NCBI RefSeq assembly: GCF_000425205.1
Contig: NZ_AULI01000002.1
Coordinates: forward strand, 124,001 to 188,000
DNA length: 64,000 bases
Source: Pontibacillus halophilus JSM 076056 = DSM 19796
GTDB lineage: Bacteria > Bacillota > Bacilli > Bacillales > BH030062
Direction: 5' to 3'
In this document: one piece after another, positions 44,790 to 53,142 of the stretch
How positions within the stretch are numbered: the first letter of the stretch is position 1
How the letters are laid out: each line of letters opens with the position of its first letter
Notes under the pieces: generated by a model
The model's database searches: none
What the model was told of the DNA's origin: nothing
Seen by the model: the letters and a program-made list of their open reading frames with translations, nothing else
Program-made: the position numbers and the translations under genes

Positions 44790-45056
44790 CTAACAACAAC
44801 GAATTCCATCTAATGGAGATTTCTCCATCCCCATGCGAAGGTGCCAATCGTGAAACTTCTCAATTACATATGGATACAATTCAAGCGTGTAGAATGATGC
44901 AGGATTTGGAATCCCTAACATTTCAGAATACAACAAGAGCATGAACAGATCGTCTTCATTTCGAATTTCCCTTGCAATCTCAGTGCGATGTTGAACACTT
45001 AACATTTCATCGTACAATTGTAGAAGTTTCTTAATAGAGAAATTGCGCTTATCCAC
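44790..45056 (-). CDS. Cory-CC-star-like small protein ending in Cys-Cys
   Basis: An 88-residue soluble protein: KKLLQLYDEMLSVQHRTEIAREIRNEDDLFMLLLYSEMLGIPNPASFYTLELYPY, then FHDWHLRMGMEKSPLDGIRCC at the very end. I recall a NCBI family called cory-CC-star, defined by the terminal CC and by association with an ArsA-type ATPase; both hold here. The terminal Cys pair may bind metal or form a thioester or redox centre. The start is GTG at 45056, nine bases after GAGGAGG. Confidence 0.72.
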   Translation of the reverse strand: MDKRNFSIKKLLQLYDEMLSVQHRTEIAREIRNEDDLFMLLLYSEMLGIPNPASFYTLELYPYVIEKFHDWHLRMGMEKSPLDGIRCC

Positions 45057-45088
45057 CCTTATTGACCTCCTCACCTTTCTGTGACCAT

Positions 45089-45117
45089 AAGAGAAGCCGC
45101 ATCATGCGGCTTCTCTT
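45089..45117 (-). terminator. Terminator of cstA
   Basis: AAGAGAAGCCGCA / TGCGGCTTCTCTT, 13 pairs with a 3-base loop, right after the cstA stop. The T tail is short. Confidence 0.8.
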
Positions 45118-45120
45118 CAG

Positions 45121-46860
45121 TTAAACTGATAAATCAGATGGTTGTTGCGTCTTCTTCGATAACGTAGAAATCGCAGTGAAGGTAATCCAGAGAGCGAACA
45201 TTAAAATGATGGCACCGAAGATAAACAAGAGCCAATTTGCATCTTGAGCTCCTACCCCCGACCATTCCAACACCACTTGTTTAATAAGCGCCCACATGGT
45301 CATAAACATGAGGAATGCCATTGGAATAATGGTTGGCAAATAGTTTCTGCCTTGGTTCTTAAGCCAGATAGAAATGAGGAGAAGACTAATCCCTGCTAGT
45401 AGTTGGTTAGATGTACCAAATAGTGGCCATAGAAGGTACCCCCCAGACCCGAAGCCTTTTGGACCTTGTGGGATCAGCGTTAAGGCTGCACTTGATAGAA
45501 CGGCAACTGTAGTTGCTACATGTGTCTTAGTAAGTGGAGAGAGATTATATTCCGACCCAAGTTCTGCAATGATGTATCTCATGAGGCGGACAGATGAATC
45601 AAGTGTAGTTGCAGCAAAGCTTACAATAATAATCGAAACGATGGTGGAGGCTACTTGTACAGGAATCCCGAGTCCGGCTGCTAGAACGGATGCGCCTTGC
45701 ACAAAAACGTTTAACCCACTTGAGCTTGCACTTGCGAAACTGCTATAGGTCGCAGTGAATTCACCTGCCGTAGGAAAGAACGTAATCACAGCAATGATTG
45801 TAATTAGAGCTAGCGTCCCTTCACCAACCGCACCAAAATAACCGACAAACCTGGCATCTTTCTCATTATTTAATTGTTTGGAAGAAGTTCCTGATGATAC
45901 GAGACCATGGAAGCCTGAGATCGCGCCACATGCTATCGTAATGAATAGAAGAGGAAACCAGGATATGTCTGCGTTCCCGTTCGTTACAGGAGCCGTAATG
46001 GTAGGGTTCGTAAATACTAGGCCCAAATACAAGATTAAAAGACCAACAACAAGTTGGTGAGAATTAATATAGTCTCTCGGTTGTAGTAGCTTCCAAACAG
46101 GTAGAGTTGATGCAATATAGACATACACCATTAGAATGGCAATCCAGATCAGAAATGCCATCGAGGTTGCACTCATTCCAAATAACGTACTCGAGCCCTC
46201 TCCACCGAAATAGCTGACAAGATCGATTTGCAGAAACGGAACATAACTTGCTAGCACCGCTGTTCCATACATCACAGCCAAGGCAACAACGGACAGCAGC
46301 AACATATTCCCCTTCTTCTTATAGACGGTATAACCAATATAAATCGCTAAAGGTATTTGGATGAACACGGATAAGACACTCGCTGGAAACGAGATGAATA
46401 GATTCGCAATAACCCAAGCAAACACTGCGTTCACCATAAGAACAAGCAATAGAATAATAAATAAAAACAAGATCTTAGCACGTTGCCCTATCAGCTTGTC
46501 TGCAATTGTGCCAATCGATTGACCTTTATTACGTACAGAAACAACGAGTGTTCCAAAGTCATGTACACCAGCTGCGAACACTGTGCCAAGTAACACCCAC
46601 AATACCGCTGGCAGCCACCCCCAATATACAGCAATCGCTGGACCAACAATCGGAGCCGCTCCAGCTACAGATGTATAATGATGGCCCCATAGAACAAATT
46701 TGTTCGTAGGTACGTAATCAACACCATCTTGTAGCTTGTGAGCAGGCGTGACGTATGTAGCATCCAACTTGTAAATCTTCTCTGCTAGAAACTTAGAATA
46801 CAATCGATACCCAAACGTAAACACAATCATCCCAGCTACCGCTAACCAAATACCACTCAA
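45121..46860 (-). CDS. cstA: Carbon starvation protein CstA (pyruvate/peptide transporter)
   Basis: A 579-residue membrane protein with about 16 spans. TPAHKLQDGVDYVPTNKFVLWGHHYTSVAGAAPIVGPAIAVYWGWLPAVLWV is the CstA N-terminal signature, and GAISGFHGLVSSGTSSKQL and ATTLDSSVRLMRYIIAELG later ones. In E. coli CstA/BtsT imports peptides or pyruvate under carbon limitation. The likely start is TTG at 46860 after GAGAGGGG. A cre-like sequence lies in the upstream gap. Confidence 0.93.
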   Translation of the reverse strand: MSGIWLAVAGMIVFTFGYRLYSKFLAEKIYKLDATYVTPAHKLQDGVDYVPTNKFVLWGHHYTSVAGAAPIVGPAIAVYWGWLPAVLWVLLGTVFAAGVHDFGTLVVSVRNKGQSIGTIADKLIGQRAKILFLFIILLLVLMVNAVFAWVIANLFISFPASVLSVFIQIPLAIYIGYTVYKKKGNMLLLSVVALAVMYGTAVLASYVPFLQIDLVSYFGGEGSSTLFGMSATSMAFLIWIAILMVYVYIASTLPVWKLLQPRDYINSHQLVVGLLILYLGLVFTNPTITAPVTNGNADISWFPLLFITIACGAISGFHGLVSSGTSSKQLNNEKDARFVGYFGAVGEGTLALITIIAVITFFPTAGEFTATYSSFASASSSGLNVFVQGASVLAAGLGIPVQVASTIVSIIIVSFAATTLDSSVRLMRYIIAELGSEYNLSPLTKTHVATTVAVLSSAALTLIPQGPKGFGSGGYLLWPLFGTSNQLLAGISLLLISIWLKNQGRNYLPTIIPMAFLMFMTMWALIKQVVLEWSGVGAQDANWLLFIFGAIILMFALWITFTAISTLSKKTQQPSDLSV

Positions 46861-47157
46861 CTCATGCACCCCTCTCAACGCATAATGTAAGCCTTTCCAT
46901 CATTATACAGGCGACTCCCTTCTTTTTAAACTGAATATTCTGATAAAAACTTAAGGTGAACGTTACCATTAAGAAATTTAACACCTACTGTCACTTGCTT
47001 AGAATACCTTTCAGTTTTAAGAGTAACTATTATTTAACAACTCGGATTGGGTCATTATGCGCGTTTATTCCTTAAGAATGCGAGTAATCTTGCACACTCT
47101 TTGTCTAATAAGCATGAATGAAGACGATTCTCGTCAACATTTTGAATAGGGTTTGTT
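46861..47157. promoter_or_regulatory. cstA upstream region with cre-like site
   Basis: Minus-strand TATAAT at 46902-46907 has a weak -35. GGTGAACGTTACCA at 46955-46968 is a near-palindrome resembling a CcpA cre site with two mismatches on its best strand. Nothing else is recognised here. Confidence 0.4.
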
Positions 47158-47186
47158 TTGACAGATACTCCCAAAATCGGTATACC
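47158..47186 (+). promoter_or_regulatory. Promoter of the sodium/solute symporter operon
   Basis: TTGACA (47158-47163), 17-base spacer, TATACC (47181-47186). Start of transcription is expected near 47193. Confidence 0.7.
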
Positions 47187-47229
47187 TGTATATATACAGA
47201 AAATTCTGCAATCATTTAATCTATTAAAA

Positions 47230-47243
47230 TGGTAACGCTTTCA
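47230..47243 (+). promoter_or_regulatory. CcpA cre site candidate
   Basis: TGGTAACGCTTTCA fits the consensus TGWNANCGNTNWCA at all fixed positions except one. It lies about 40 bases after the predicted start of transcription, a position where CcpA acts as a roadblock. Confidence 0.65.
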
Positions 47244-47265
47244 AATGAAGAGGAGGTGATTCTCA

Positions 47266-47451
47266 GTGTATACAGTTGGGTTGCTTGCCATTGTAACTGT
47301 AATCTCAGTCGTACTTGCACTAAACAAACGAAAGCCCGTTTTCTTTGCTGTCCCTATTATGGCTTTGCTGACAATAGGAATAATAAAGATTGCCCTCGTC
47401 CCTCTCCCTTTTTGGGAGACGGTTCAATTTATCTTTAACTTGTCAGGTTAA
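47266..47451 (+). CDS. Small two-span membrane protein
   Basis: A 61-residue hydrophobic protein: TVGLLAIVTVISVVLAL, KRKPVFFAVPIMALLTIGIIKIALV, then PFWETVQFIFNLSG. Two membrane spans. The start is GTG with AGAGGAGG nine bases upstream. It is the first gene of the symporter operon and may be a small helper, although I know no named family. Confidence 0.65.
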   Translation: MYTVGLLAIVTVISVVLALNKRKPVFFAVPIMALLTIGIIKIALVPLPFWETVQFIFNLSG

Positions 47452-47474
47452 TGAGACTTAAAGGAGGAATCGCT

Positions 47475-47777
47475 TTGAAGAAAGTGGATAAGAAAATGGC
47501 TGATGCCTATTTCCGGGCTAGAACTCTTTCAATTACCATTTACTTGATTATTTGGTTCGTTGTTTCGTTCGGTGTCGTCTTATTTGCCGAGCCTTTATCA
47601 TCCATTACATTTAACGGAATACCGTTGCACTATTACATGGGTGCTCAAGGTGCTATCTTAACGTTTATACTCCTTTTGTTCATTAACGCGATTGTTAGTG
47701 ACCGAATTGATAAGAGATTTGGTATTGATGAGAAACGAAATGAAGCCATTAGTTCTGGTAAGACACTAGACCACTAA
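47475..47777 (+). CDS. DUF4212 small subunit of sodium/solute symporter
   Basis: A 100-residue protein with two membrane spans. ITIYLIIWFVVSFGVVLFAEPL and GIPLHYYMGAQGAILTFILLLFINAIVSDRIDKRFG match the DUF4212 (putative symporter small subunit) family, which is always encoded before a VC_2705-type symporter. The start is TTG at 47475, seven bases after AAGGAGG. It lies 21 bases before the large subunit. Confidence 0.9.
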   Translation: MKKVDKKMADAYFRARTLSITIYLIIWFVVSFGVVLFAEPLSSITFNGIPLHYYMGAQGAILTFILLLFINAIVSDRIDKRFGIDEKRNEAISSGKTLDH

Positions 47778-47798
47778 ATTTAGAAAGGAGAGAGAGTA

Positions 47799-49457
47799 AT
47801 GGATGCACAGTTCCTCGTTTCTTTATCACTGATTGTTGCAACTTTTGCTTTGTACATAGGAATTGCCTTCTATAACAAGGCAAAAGCTACATCAGACTTT
47901 TATGTGGCTGGCCGGGGTGTCCCACCGATCTTTAACGGGATGGCTATTGGAGCGGATTGGATGAGTGCCGCTTCATTCATTGGTCTTGCAGGGACGGTTA
48001 TGTTACTTGGTTACGATGGATTAGCTTATATTATGGGATGGACAGGCGGTTATCTTCTCTTAACATTCCTACTAGCTGCCCAACTTCGTAAATACGGTCG
48101 CTATACAGTACCAGAGTTTATCGGAGATCGATATAAAAGTAACGCAGCTCGATTAATTGCGGCACTTGCTACAATCATCATCAGCTTCACCTATTCAATC
48201 GGTCAATTATCTGGTTCTGGCATTGTTATTGGAAGGTTATTGGAAGTGGATGCAGCGGTTGGTACCTTAATTGGAGTTGTACTCATTGCCTTTTATTCTG
48301 CATTTGGCGGTATGAAGGGAATTACCTGGACCCAGGTCGCTCAATACGTCATTTTAATTATCGCTTATTTAGTCCCAGTCATATTTATGGCGCTTCAACT
48401 AACACAGAATCCAATACCTTGGATCTCCTATGGGGAAGTCATAAGTGAGATTAAAACGTTAGATCAAGAACTAGGTATATCCGAATACCTTGTACCATTT
48501 ACTGAAGGATCGAAATGGCAGTTTATTGCTTTAATGTTCACACTGATGGCAGGTACGGCAGGCCTCCCTCACGTCATCGTTCGCTTCTATACAGTCTCAA
48601 CCATGAAAGCTGCACGATGGAGTGGTGCTTGGGCATTGTTATTCATCGGATTATTGTATCTATCAGCCCCTGCCTACGCTGCTTTCTCTCGGTTTATCTT
48701 AATGACAAATGTTGCCGGACAAGCCATCAACGACCTTCCAGCATGGACGGCTGCATGGATTGATACAGGTAAACTATCTATAGCAGATGGAAACAATGAT
48801 GGAATTCTTCAATGGTCTGAACTTGTGATAAGCAATGATATTGTTGTAATGGCAACACCTGAAATTGCAAACTTAGGAATCTTCGTCATCGGGTTAATGG
48901 CGGCAGGTGCGATGGCAGCTGCGTTGTCTACTGCCGGTGGACTAATGATTGCGATCTCAGCCGCTCTCTCCCATGACATTTACTACCGCTCGATTAATCC
49001 TAATGCAAGCGAGAAGAAACGTTTGGCAGTGGGACGCTGGTCAATTGTAATCGCAACCGTCATTGCTGGATTGACAGCCTTGAACCCACCAGGTGCGATT
49101 ACTCAAATTGTTGCATGGGCCTTTGCTCTTGCTTCCGGTTCGTTCTTCCCTGCACTATTATTGGGAGTATGGTGGAAGCGGTCTAATGGTCCAGGTGTCA
49201 TTGCAGGTATGGTTACTGGATTGACAGTCACGCTCACCTATATCTTCTTAGCCAAGTACGGAGGCTTTACGATACTTGGTATTATTGATACGGGAGCTGG
49301 AGTGTTCGGAGCCGCCGCGGCCATCGCTGCCAACGTTACGGTGTCGTTGTTAACCAAGGCCCCATCTAAAGAAATCCAAGAAGAAGTCATCGACCTACGG
49401 TACCCTGAACAAATGACGTACAAAGACGGAGCAGTATGGATGAATGACGAGAACTAA
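47799..49457 (+). CDS. Sodium:solute symporter large subunit (VC_2705/ActP-like)
   Basis: A 552-residue SSS-family transporter with about 13 spans. FYVAGRGVPPIFNGMAIGADWMSAASFIGLAGTVML and AAGAMAAALSTAGGLMIAISAALSHDIYYRSINP are the SSS signatures with sodium-site Ser/Thr. ActP-type members move acetate or other short carboxylates; the DUF4212 partner places it in the VC_2705 subgroup. A predicted cre site upstream suggests carbon catabolite control, consistent with uptake of an overflow acid. AAAGGAGAGAGAG precedes the ATG. Confidence 0.92.
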   Translation: MDAQFLVSLSLIVATFALYIGIAFYNKAKATSDFYVAGRGVPPIFNGMAIGADWMSAASFIGLAGTVMLLGYDGLAYIMGWTGGYLLLTFLLAAQLRKYGRYTVPEFIGDRYKSNAARLIAALATIIISFTYSIGQLSGSGIVIGRLLEVDAAVGTLIGVVLIAFYSAFGGMKGITWTQVAQYVILIIAYLVPVIFMALQLTQNPIPWISYGEVISEIKTLDQELGISEYLVPFTEGSKWQFIALMFTLMAGTAGLPHVIVRFYTVSTMKAARWSGAWALLFIGLLYLSAPAYAAFSRFILMTNVAGQAINDLPAWTAAWIDTGKLSIADGNNDGILQWSELVISNDIVVMATPEIANLGIFVIGLMAAGAMAAALSTAGGLMIAISAALSHDIYYRSINPNASEKKRLAVGRWSIVIATVIAGLTALNPPGAITQIVAWAFALASGSFFPALLLGVWWKRSNGPGVIAGMVTGLTVTLTYIFLAKYGGFTILGIIDTGAGVFGAAAAIAANVTVSLLTKAPSKEIQEEVIDLRYPEQMTYKDGAVWMNDEN

Positions 49458-49469
49458 CTAGATAGAAGA

Positions 49470-49506
49470 ACAGGGAGACCTTGTTGAACATGGTCTCCCT
49501 GTTTTT
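49470..49506 (+). terminator. Terminator of the symporter operon
   Basis: ACAGGGAGACC / GGTCTCCCTGT arms with an 11-base loop and five T. Confidence 0.92.
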
Positions 49507-49510
49507 ATTG

Positions 49511-49634
49511 CTGCGTTGTAGTTTTGTGTTGAAATTACGAACAAAAAAGGCCGTTATATGGAAGTTCTATTTGTTACAGGACCTATTAAATTATAAGGCC
49601 CCGTTAGCTTAAGACTTGAAATCAAGATATCTGT
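49511..49634. repeat. Degenerate dispersed repeat, copy 1
   Basis: The segment GTTGAAATTACGAACAAAAAAGG through GGCCCC...AAGACTTGAAATCAAGATATC can be aligned by eye with copy 2 at 52159-52290 across most of its length. The CTTGAAATCAAG core is itself palindromic. It may be an end remnant of a lost mobile element. Confidence 0.5.
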
Positions 49635-50105
49635 TAGTTTATATAATAGAGAATTCACAAAAAACGGAAGTAATGACATAAAGATTGCAACATAAAGAAT
49701 TATTACTATTTTTGCGTAGGTTAATGTGATATAGGATTTCACGTTAATTAAGAATCCAAACATACAAATTGGCAACACTAGAAATATAGAAGGAAAGACC
49801 CCGAAGAAATTGTAATTTTATGTTCTTTCACACATTTATCACAACTAATCGGATTGTAACCTAAACTAAGCGAAATAAATAATTTTTCCATATTAGGTTT
49901 GTAGAACAACAATAAGTAAAGGGAACTTCCTACCGAGAACAGGAAGATGATGATGGTCAGCACCCATTCAGTTCCTGTCGTTTTTCTTATATTTTCCTCA
50001 ATTTCCTCCTCCTTCTCAAAGCCACATACAACATGAATGGTGCCTGATCCTGAATCTTCTCCAGTGATAAAGAGTGTGGTCAGGCAATGATTAACAATCC
50101 TCTTT
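49554..50105 (-). pseudogene. Frameshifted remnant of a membrane protein
   Basis: One frame reads GTIHVVCGFEKEEEIEEN, TTGTEWVLTIIIFLFSVGSS and SLGYNPISCDKCVKEHKI, then stops. A shift of one base near 49815 lets it continue as NFFGVFPSIFLVLPICMFGFL and AKIVIILYVAIFMSLLPFFV. Together this looks like a protein with three spans and a CDKC motif. No convincing start codon is seen, and the last 30 residues come from the repeat copy, so the gene seems truncated at both ends. Identity unknown. Confidence 0.35.
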
Positions 50106-50120
50106 GTCTGGTAACAACCC

Positions 50121-50825
50121 TTAACGCGTACGCGCTGTAAACGTGGAAGCCCTTCTCAAAAGCGCCCAGTTTGGCAGGAACGCCACAAGAGCCGCAAGCG
50201 TAAGTGGAAGCAGCTGCACGGAGGAACGACCGCCCTCACTTGCAATGAGCAGGTCTGCCATAAGATCACGGAAGGCAGGAACCATGACAAGAAAGAGCAG
50301 GACAGCGACTGAACTGAGTCCGCCGATTAAACCAAAGCGATAGAAAATGGTGCCGAACAAGAAACCGACGCTGACGAAAATGAAGTTCAAAAGGGCGACG
50401 ATGGCTAATTCGTTGTACCACGTTTCAGAAATGTTCACTATATTGAAGATGGAGTAAAGCGTCAGTCCATCCAGGCCGATCAGTTGGACCAGGTAAGAGT
50501 ATACGGATTGTATGAGCAGGTGCATCACAGACATTGCCAGTGCCAGCACCAAAGTAAACAGGCCGGCTCCAAGCAGATACTGATTCCTTGTGAGCCCCAT
50601 CTTCACACAAAACGAGAAGGTTTCTCTTGTCATATGGAAACCTGAAATCGATGAGAAGATCAGCGTAATGACAGCGATCCAGATATAGATGGTCACGTCA
50701 GGTATGATGGATCCTATCAGTACAAATCCGACGAGTGTCGCACACATGATGGACCAGAACACGATAAACGAAAACCGGTAATCCAGCATCAAATAATAAA
50801 GCGTCGCTTTCATGTCATTACGCAT
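50121..50825 (-). CDS. ABC transporter permease (ABC-2 type)
   Basis: A 234-residue membrane protein with six spans: FSFIVFWSIMCATLVGFVLIG, IYIWIAVITLIFSSISGF, YLLGAGLFTLVLALAMSVMHLLIQ, LAIVALLNFIFVSVGFLFGTIFY, GLSSVAVLLFLVMVPAF and LPLTLAALVAFLPNWALL. The segment after the second span is MTRETFSFCVKMGLTRNQY. Its start overlaps the end of the ATPase gene by eight bases. Codons are visibly GC-richer than in the backbone genes. It is probably an exporter with a small hydrophobic or peptide substrate. Confidence 0.85.
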   Translation of the reverse strand: MRNDMKATLYYLMLDYRFSFIVFWSIMCATLVGFVLIGSIIPDVTIYIWIAVITLIFSSISGFHMTRETFSFCVKMGLTRNQYLLGAGLFTLVLALAMSVMHLLIQSVYSYLVQLIGLDGLTLYSIFNIVNISETWYNELAIVALLNFIFVSVGFLFGTIFYRFGLIGGLSSVAVLLFLVMVPAFRDLMADLLIASEGGRSSVQLLPLTLAALVAFLPNWALLRRASTFTARTR

Positions 50826-51693
50826 ACACCTTTTCCTCCTCTTCCTCCGTCAACTTAACTATGACGTTTTGTAAGGTCATTCTTTCCGCTTCCAACCCTG
50901 ATGACTTGGCTTCTTCCAGGGAGAGACCCTCCCCGTAAAGTTCCGCTGTCTTCATTCCCATAATGGTTTTCTCATCTATGACGCGTTTTCCTTTTACAAA
51001 ACGGTTGACAGCTTCTTCTTTTCCGCTCACCTGCAGGCTGTTCTCAATCACCTGCTCCGCTGTTTCCTGCATCATCACTTCCCCGTCTTTAAGCGCAATC
51101 ACCTCTTCAAACAACCGGCTCACTTCATCAATCAAGTGGGTGGAGAGAATAATTGTCCTTGGATGCTGTTGGAACTCTTCCAGAAGGACATCATAGAACA
51201 GGTATCTCGCGGATGCATCAAGACCGATGTACGGTTCATCAAAGATAGTGATCTTCGTTCTACTGGCGAGGCCGATGATGATCCCAAGTGCCGATTCCAT
51301 CCCTTTCGACAACCCTTTTGTACTCAAGTTCCGTTCCAAGTGGAACTTCTGCAGCAGCGATTCCGCCGTCTCTTCCGACCAGTTCGGGTAAAAGAGGGAG
51401 GCAATCTTCAATACATCTTTCACTTTCAACCTCTTTTTGAAGTTGCTGCTCTCGTTGATGAGGCAGATTTCTTTCAAGATGTCCCGGTTGTTGAACGGAT
51501 GTTTCCCATCAATCGTAAGGTGGCCGCTTGATGGAAGGATGTGTCCTGCAATCGTATGCATCAACGTTGTCTTGCCGGCCCCATTTTTCCCAAGCAGACC
51601 ATAAAACTTATTCTCTTCAAATGTGACGGTCACCCCGTTCAGGGCAGCCTTCGTCCCGTACATCTTCGTCAAATCCTCGATCTGTATGTTCAT
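50818..51693 (-). CDS. ABC transporter ATP-binding protein (YtrB-like)
   Basis: A 291-residue ATPase. Walker A is GLLGKNGAGKTTLMH (about residues 33-47), the signature GLSKGMESALGIIIGLAS is a degenerate LSGGQ (LSKGM), and Walker B is KITIFDEPYIGLDASAR, followed by the switch His in LSTHLIDEV. The LSKGM signature is common in YtrB-type exporters that are controlled by GntR regulators. Its start overlaps the gntR-type stop (ATGA), which makes a tight three-gene operon. Confidence 0.9.
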   Translation of the reverse strand: MNIQIEDLTKMYGTKAALNGVTVTFEENKFYGLLGKNGAGKTTLMHTIAGHILPSSGHLTIDGKHPFNNRDILKEICLINESSNFKKRLKVKDVLKIASLFYPNWSEETAESLLQKFHLERNLSTKGLSKGMESALGIIIGLASRTKITIFDEPYIGLDASARYLFYDVLLEEFQQHPRTIILSTHLIDEVSRLFEEVIALKDGEVMMQETAEQVIENSLQVSGKEEAVNRFVKGKRVIDEKTIMGMKTAELYGEGLSLEEAKSSGLEAERMTLQNVIVKLTEEEEEKVYA

Positions 51694-52058
51694 CGAATAT
51701 CCTCCTTCTCCAGTAACTGCTTCAATTCATGAATGGAAATGCCGAGCTTCGAGGCTTCTTCCTTCAATGGAACGATGTAGTCGTGAAAAAAGTCCGTCCG
51801 CCGCTTTTGTATAATGACATCCTTCGCCCCTTCTGTTACAAACATGCCAATCCCCCGCTTCTTGTAAATGACCCCTTCATCAACAAGTAAATTGATGCCC
51901 TTTGCCGCTGTCGCAGGGTTGATTTGATAAAATCTTGCAAACTCATTTGTCGAAGGAATCCTTTCATTCTCTTGAATCGAACCCTCCATAATCCCAGACT
52001 TCACCTTCTCGGCAATCTGTTGAAAGATCGGTTGATCGACCGTTAGATTCTGATCCAT
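51690..52058 (-). CDS. GntR family regulator, YtrA subfamily
   Basis: A 122-residue repressor. The winged-helix part is PIFQQIAEKVKSGIMEGSIQENERIPSTNEFARFYQINPATAAKGINLLVDEGVIYKKRGIGMFV, and a short dimerising tail follows, the mark of the YtrA subfamily. Such proteins repress their own operon with ABC exporters and respond to cell-wall antibiotics. AAGGAGT precedes the ATG. A palindromic candidate operator lies 13 bases upstream. Confidence 0.92.
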   Translation of the reverse strand: MDQNLTVDQPIFQQIAEKVKSGIMEGSIQENERIPSTNEFARFYQINPATAAKGINLLVDEGVIYKKRGIGMFVTEGAKDVIIQKRRTDFFHDYIVPLKEEASKLGISIHELKQLLEKEDIR

Positions 52059-52070
52059 ACGCTACTCCTT

Positions 52071-52110
52071 ACTTGGTTCATTAGTCTTGTAACTAACCAT
52101 ATAACCAAGT
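52071..52110 (-). promoter_or_regulatory. Candidate operator of the GntR-ABC operon
   Basis: Nested inverted repeats: ACTTGGTT (52071-52078) with AACCAAGT (52103-52110), and TTAGT (52081-52085) with ACTAA (52092-52096). It sits directly upstream of the regulator gene, as expected for YtrA-type autorepression. Confidence 0.6.
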
Positions 52111-52158
52111 GTCCTGAAAGTCAAGAAAATATTTTAATTTTCAGTTTTTTCTAATGAT

Positions 52159-52290
52159 CAGGCTCTGTTGAAGTTTAGAATTGAAATTACTACAAAAAAA
52201 AGGAACTCCCATTTTCATGGAAATCCTTCGTTTTATACTTGGCTTATTCAACTAAAGCCCCCTATACAGGAAGACTTGAATTCGATATAT
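52159..52290. repeat. Degenerate dispersed repeat, copy 2 (IS-end-like)
   Basis: Begins ATCAGGCTCTGTTGAAG, which resembles the terminal inverted repeat of several insertion sequences, then TTGAAATTACTACAAAAAAAAGG, a weak hairpin (GGAACTCCCAT / ATGGAAATCC), GCCCCCT and AAGACTTGAATTCGATAT. The order matches copy 1. No transposase remains. Confidence 0.5.
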
Positions 52291-52585
52291 ATTTAATAAG
52301 TGGGTTTAAATTTTACTTATGTAAATGCCATTGCTGCTACTATCTCGATAAGCACAGATTTGTCCTACGGGTTCAGTAAAATCCTATCGATCTTTGGGGT
52401 GTAACTCGCATTTAGAACGGTTCATGAACCATGGCTACTTTTCGCAATCCGATAAAAACCCTGGCTTCCTCCTCCTTTTAGAATAGATCAGGGACGTCAG
52501 ACGCGTGCATCGTCTTCGCTACCATTGAATGTTCTTTTATAGTGGTTGCATAATGGTGCTATTATATATAATAGTTAGTTTTGTT
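52291..52585. other. AT-rich gap, no gene recognised
   Basis: I see no open frame, hairpin with T tract or RNA motif in this stretch between repeat copy 2 and the small membrane gene. Confidence 0.5.
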
Positions 52586-52867
52586 TCAGCCTAAGAACAA
52601 GTTATAAAGAGATGCGCCTCCTCCAGCCATCCAATAGAATAGTGCACCGAAGGAGATGAGGAACCAAACCGTCCGCCATGCGGTATCTTTTTTTGAATAC
52701 TGAATCCAATAAAAAATCCCCCACCACACAAACGTCATCCCGATTGCGAAATTTATGGAAGGATACGTCACCTGGCTCATCGCATTTCCGAACCAACCCA
52801 GCACTCCAACTACTGATATAATAATCAGCACGATAATGTTAAGTACATGAAACCATTTTCCCTTCAT
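52586..52867 (-). CDS. Small membrane protein, three spans
   Basis: A 93-residue protein: MKGKWFHVLNIIVLIIISVVGVLGWFG, then VTYPSINFAIGMTFVWWGIFYWIQYSKKD and AWRTVWFLISFGALFYWMAGGG. Three membrane spans. The ATG at 52867 has TTGGAGGATAAGT upstream. The frame stays open for 26 more hydrophobic codons (LNVVICGIGAGLVNVDW) without a binding site, which may be an older N-terminus. No family recognised. Confidence 0.6.
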   Translation of the reverse strand: MKGKWFHVLNIIVLIIISVVGVLGWFGNAMSQVTYPSINFAIGMTFVWWGIFYWIQYSKKDTAWRTVWFLISFGALFYWMAGGGASLYNLFLG

Positions 52868-52964
52868 ACTTATCCTCCAATCCACATTCACTAGTCCAGC
52901 TCCAATACCACAAATAACCACATTTAACACATAATACCATAACATTAATAGGTAAATTACTTAA

Positions 52965-53138
52965 AAACAGACTTCCGCATACATCCATGACGCGGTCCGC
53001 CCCGTGATCGAGCAGCTTTTCAGGGATAAATTGGTCTGCATGAAGCAGAAAGACTGCGTGGAGTATCAGGAGTTTAATAAAGGTGCGGAAACCGTGCTGG
53101 TATCGGCGAAAGGCAAAAAAGAAGCTGTAAACGCCTAA
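52965..53138 (+). pseudogene. Orphan 3' end of a GC-rich gene
   Basis: An open frame without start codon encodes AYIHDAVRPVIEQLFRDK, LVCMKQKDCVEYQEFNKG and AETVLVSAKGKKEAVNA before a stop. A textbook terminator follows six bases later. It is clearly GC-richer than the flanking DNA, which points to the tail of a real gene whose body was lost by recombination. I cannot name the parent protein. Confidence 0.55.
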
Positions 53139-53142
53139 ACGT

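Noticed and set aside
45374..45748. A 124-codon frame opposite cstA
   Set aside because: It lies entirely within the conserved cstA gene, has no binding site and has basic, shadow-like composition.
49554..49963. Two small intact membrane proteins
   Set aside because: The two frames abut, lack binding sites and join into one protein after a single-base shift, so a broken gene is the better reading.
51136..51531. A 131-codon frame opposite the ABC ATPase gene
   Set aside because: The ATPase has all its motifs and a coupled operon; the opposite frame is a product of its high GC content.
52159..52290. A complete insertion sequence
   Set aside because: Only one end-like segment is present; no transposase frame and no matching opposite end or target duplication were found nearby.
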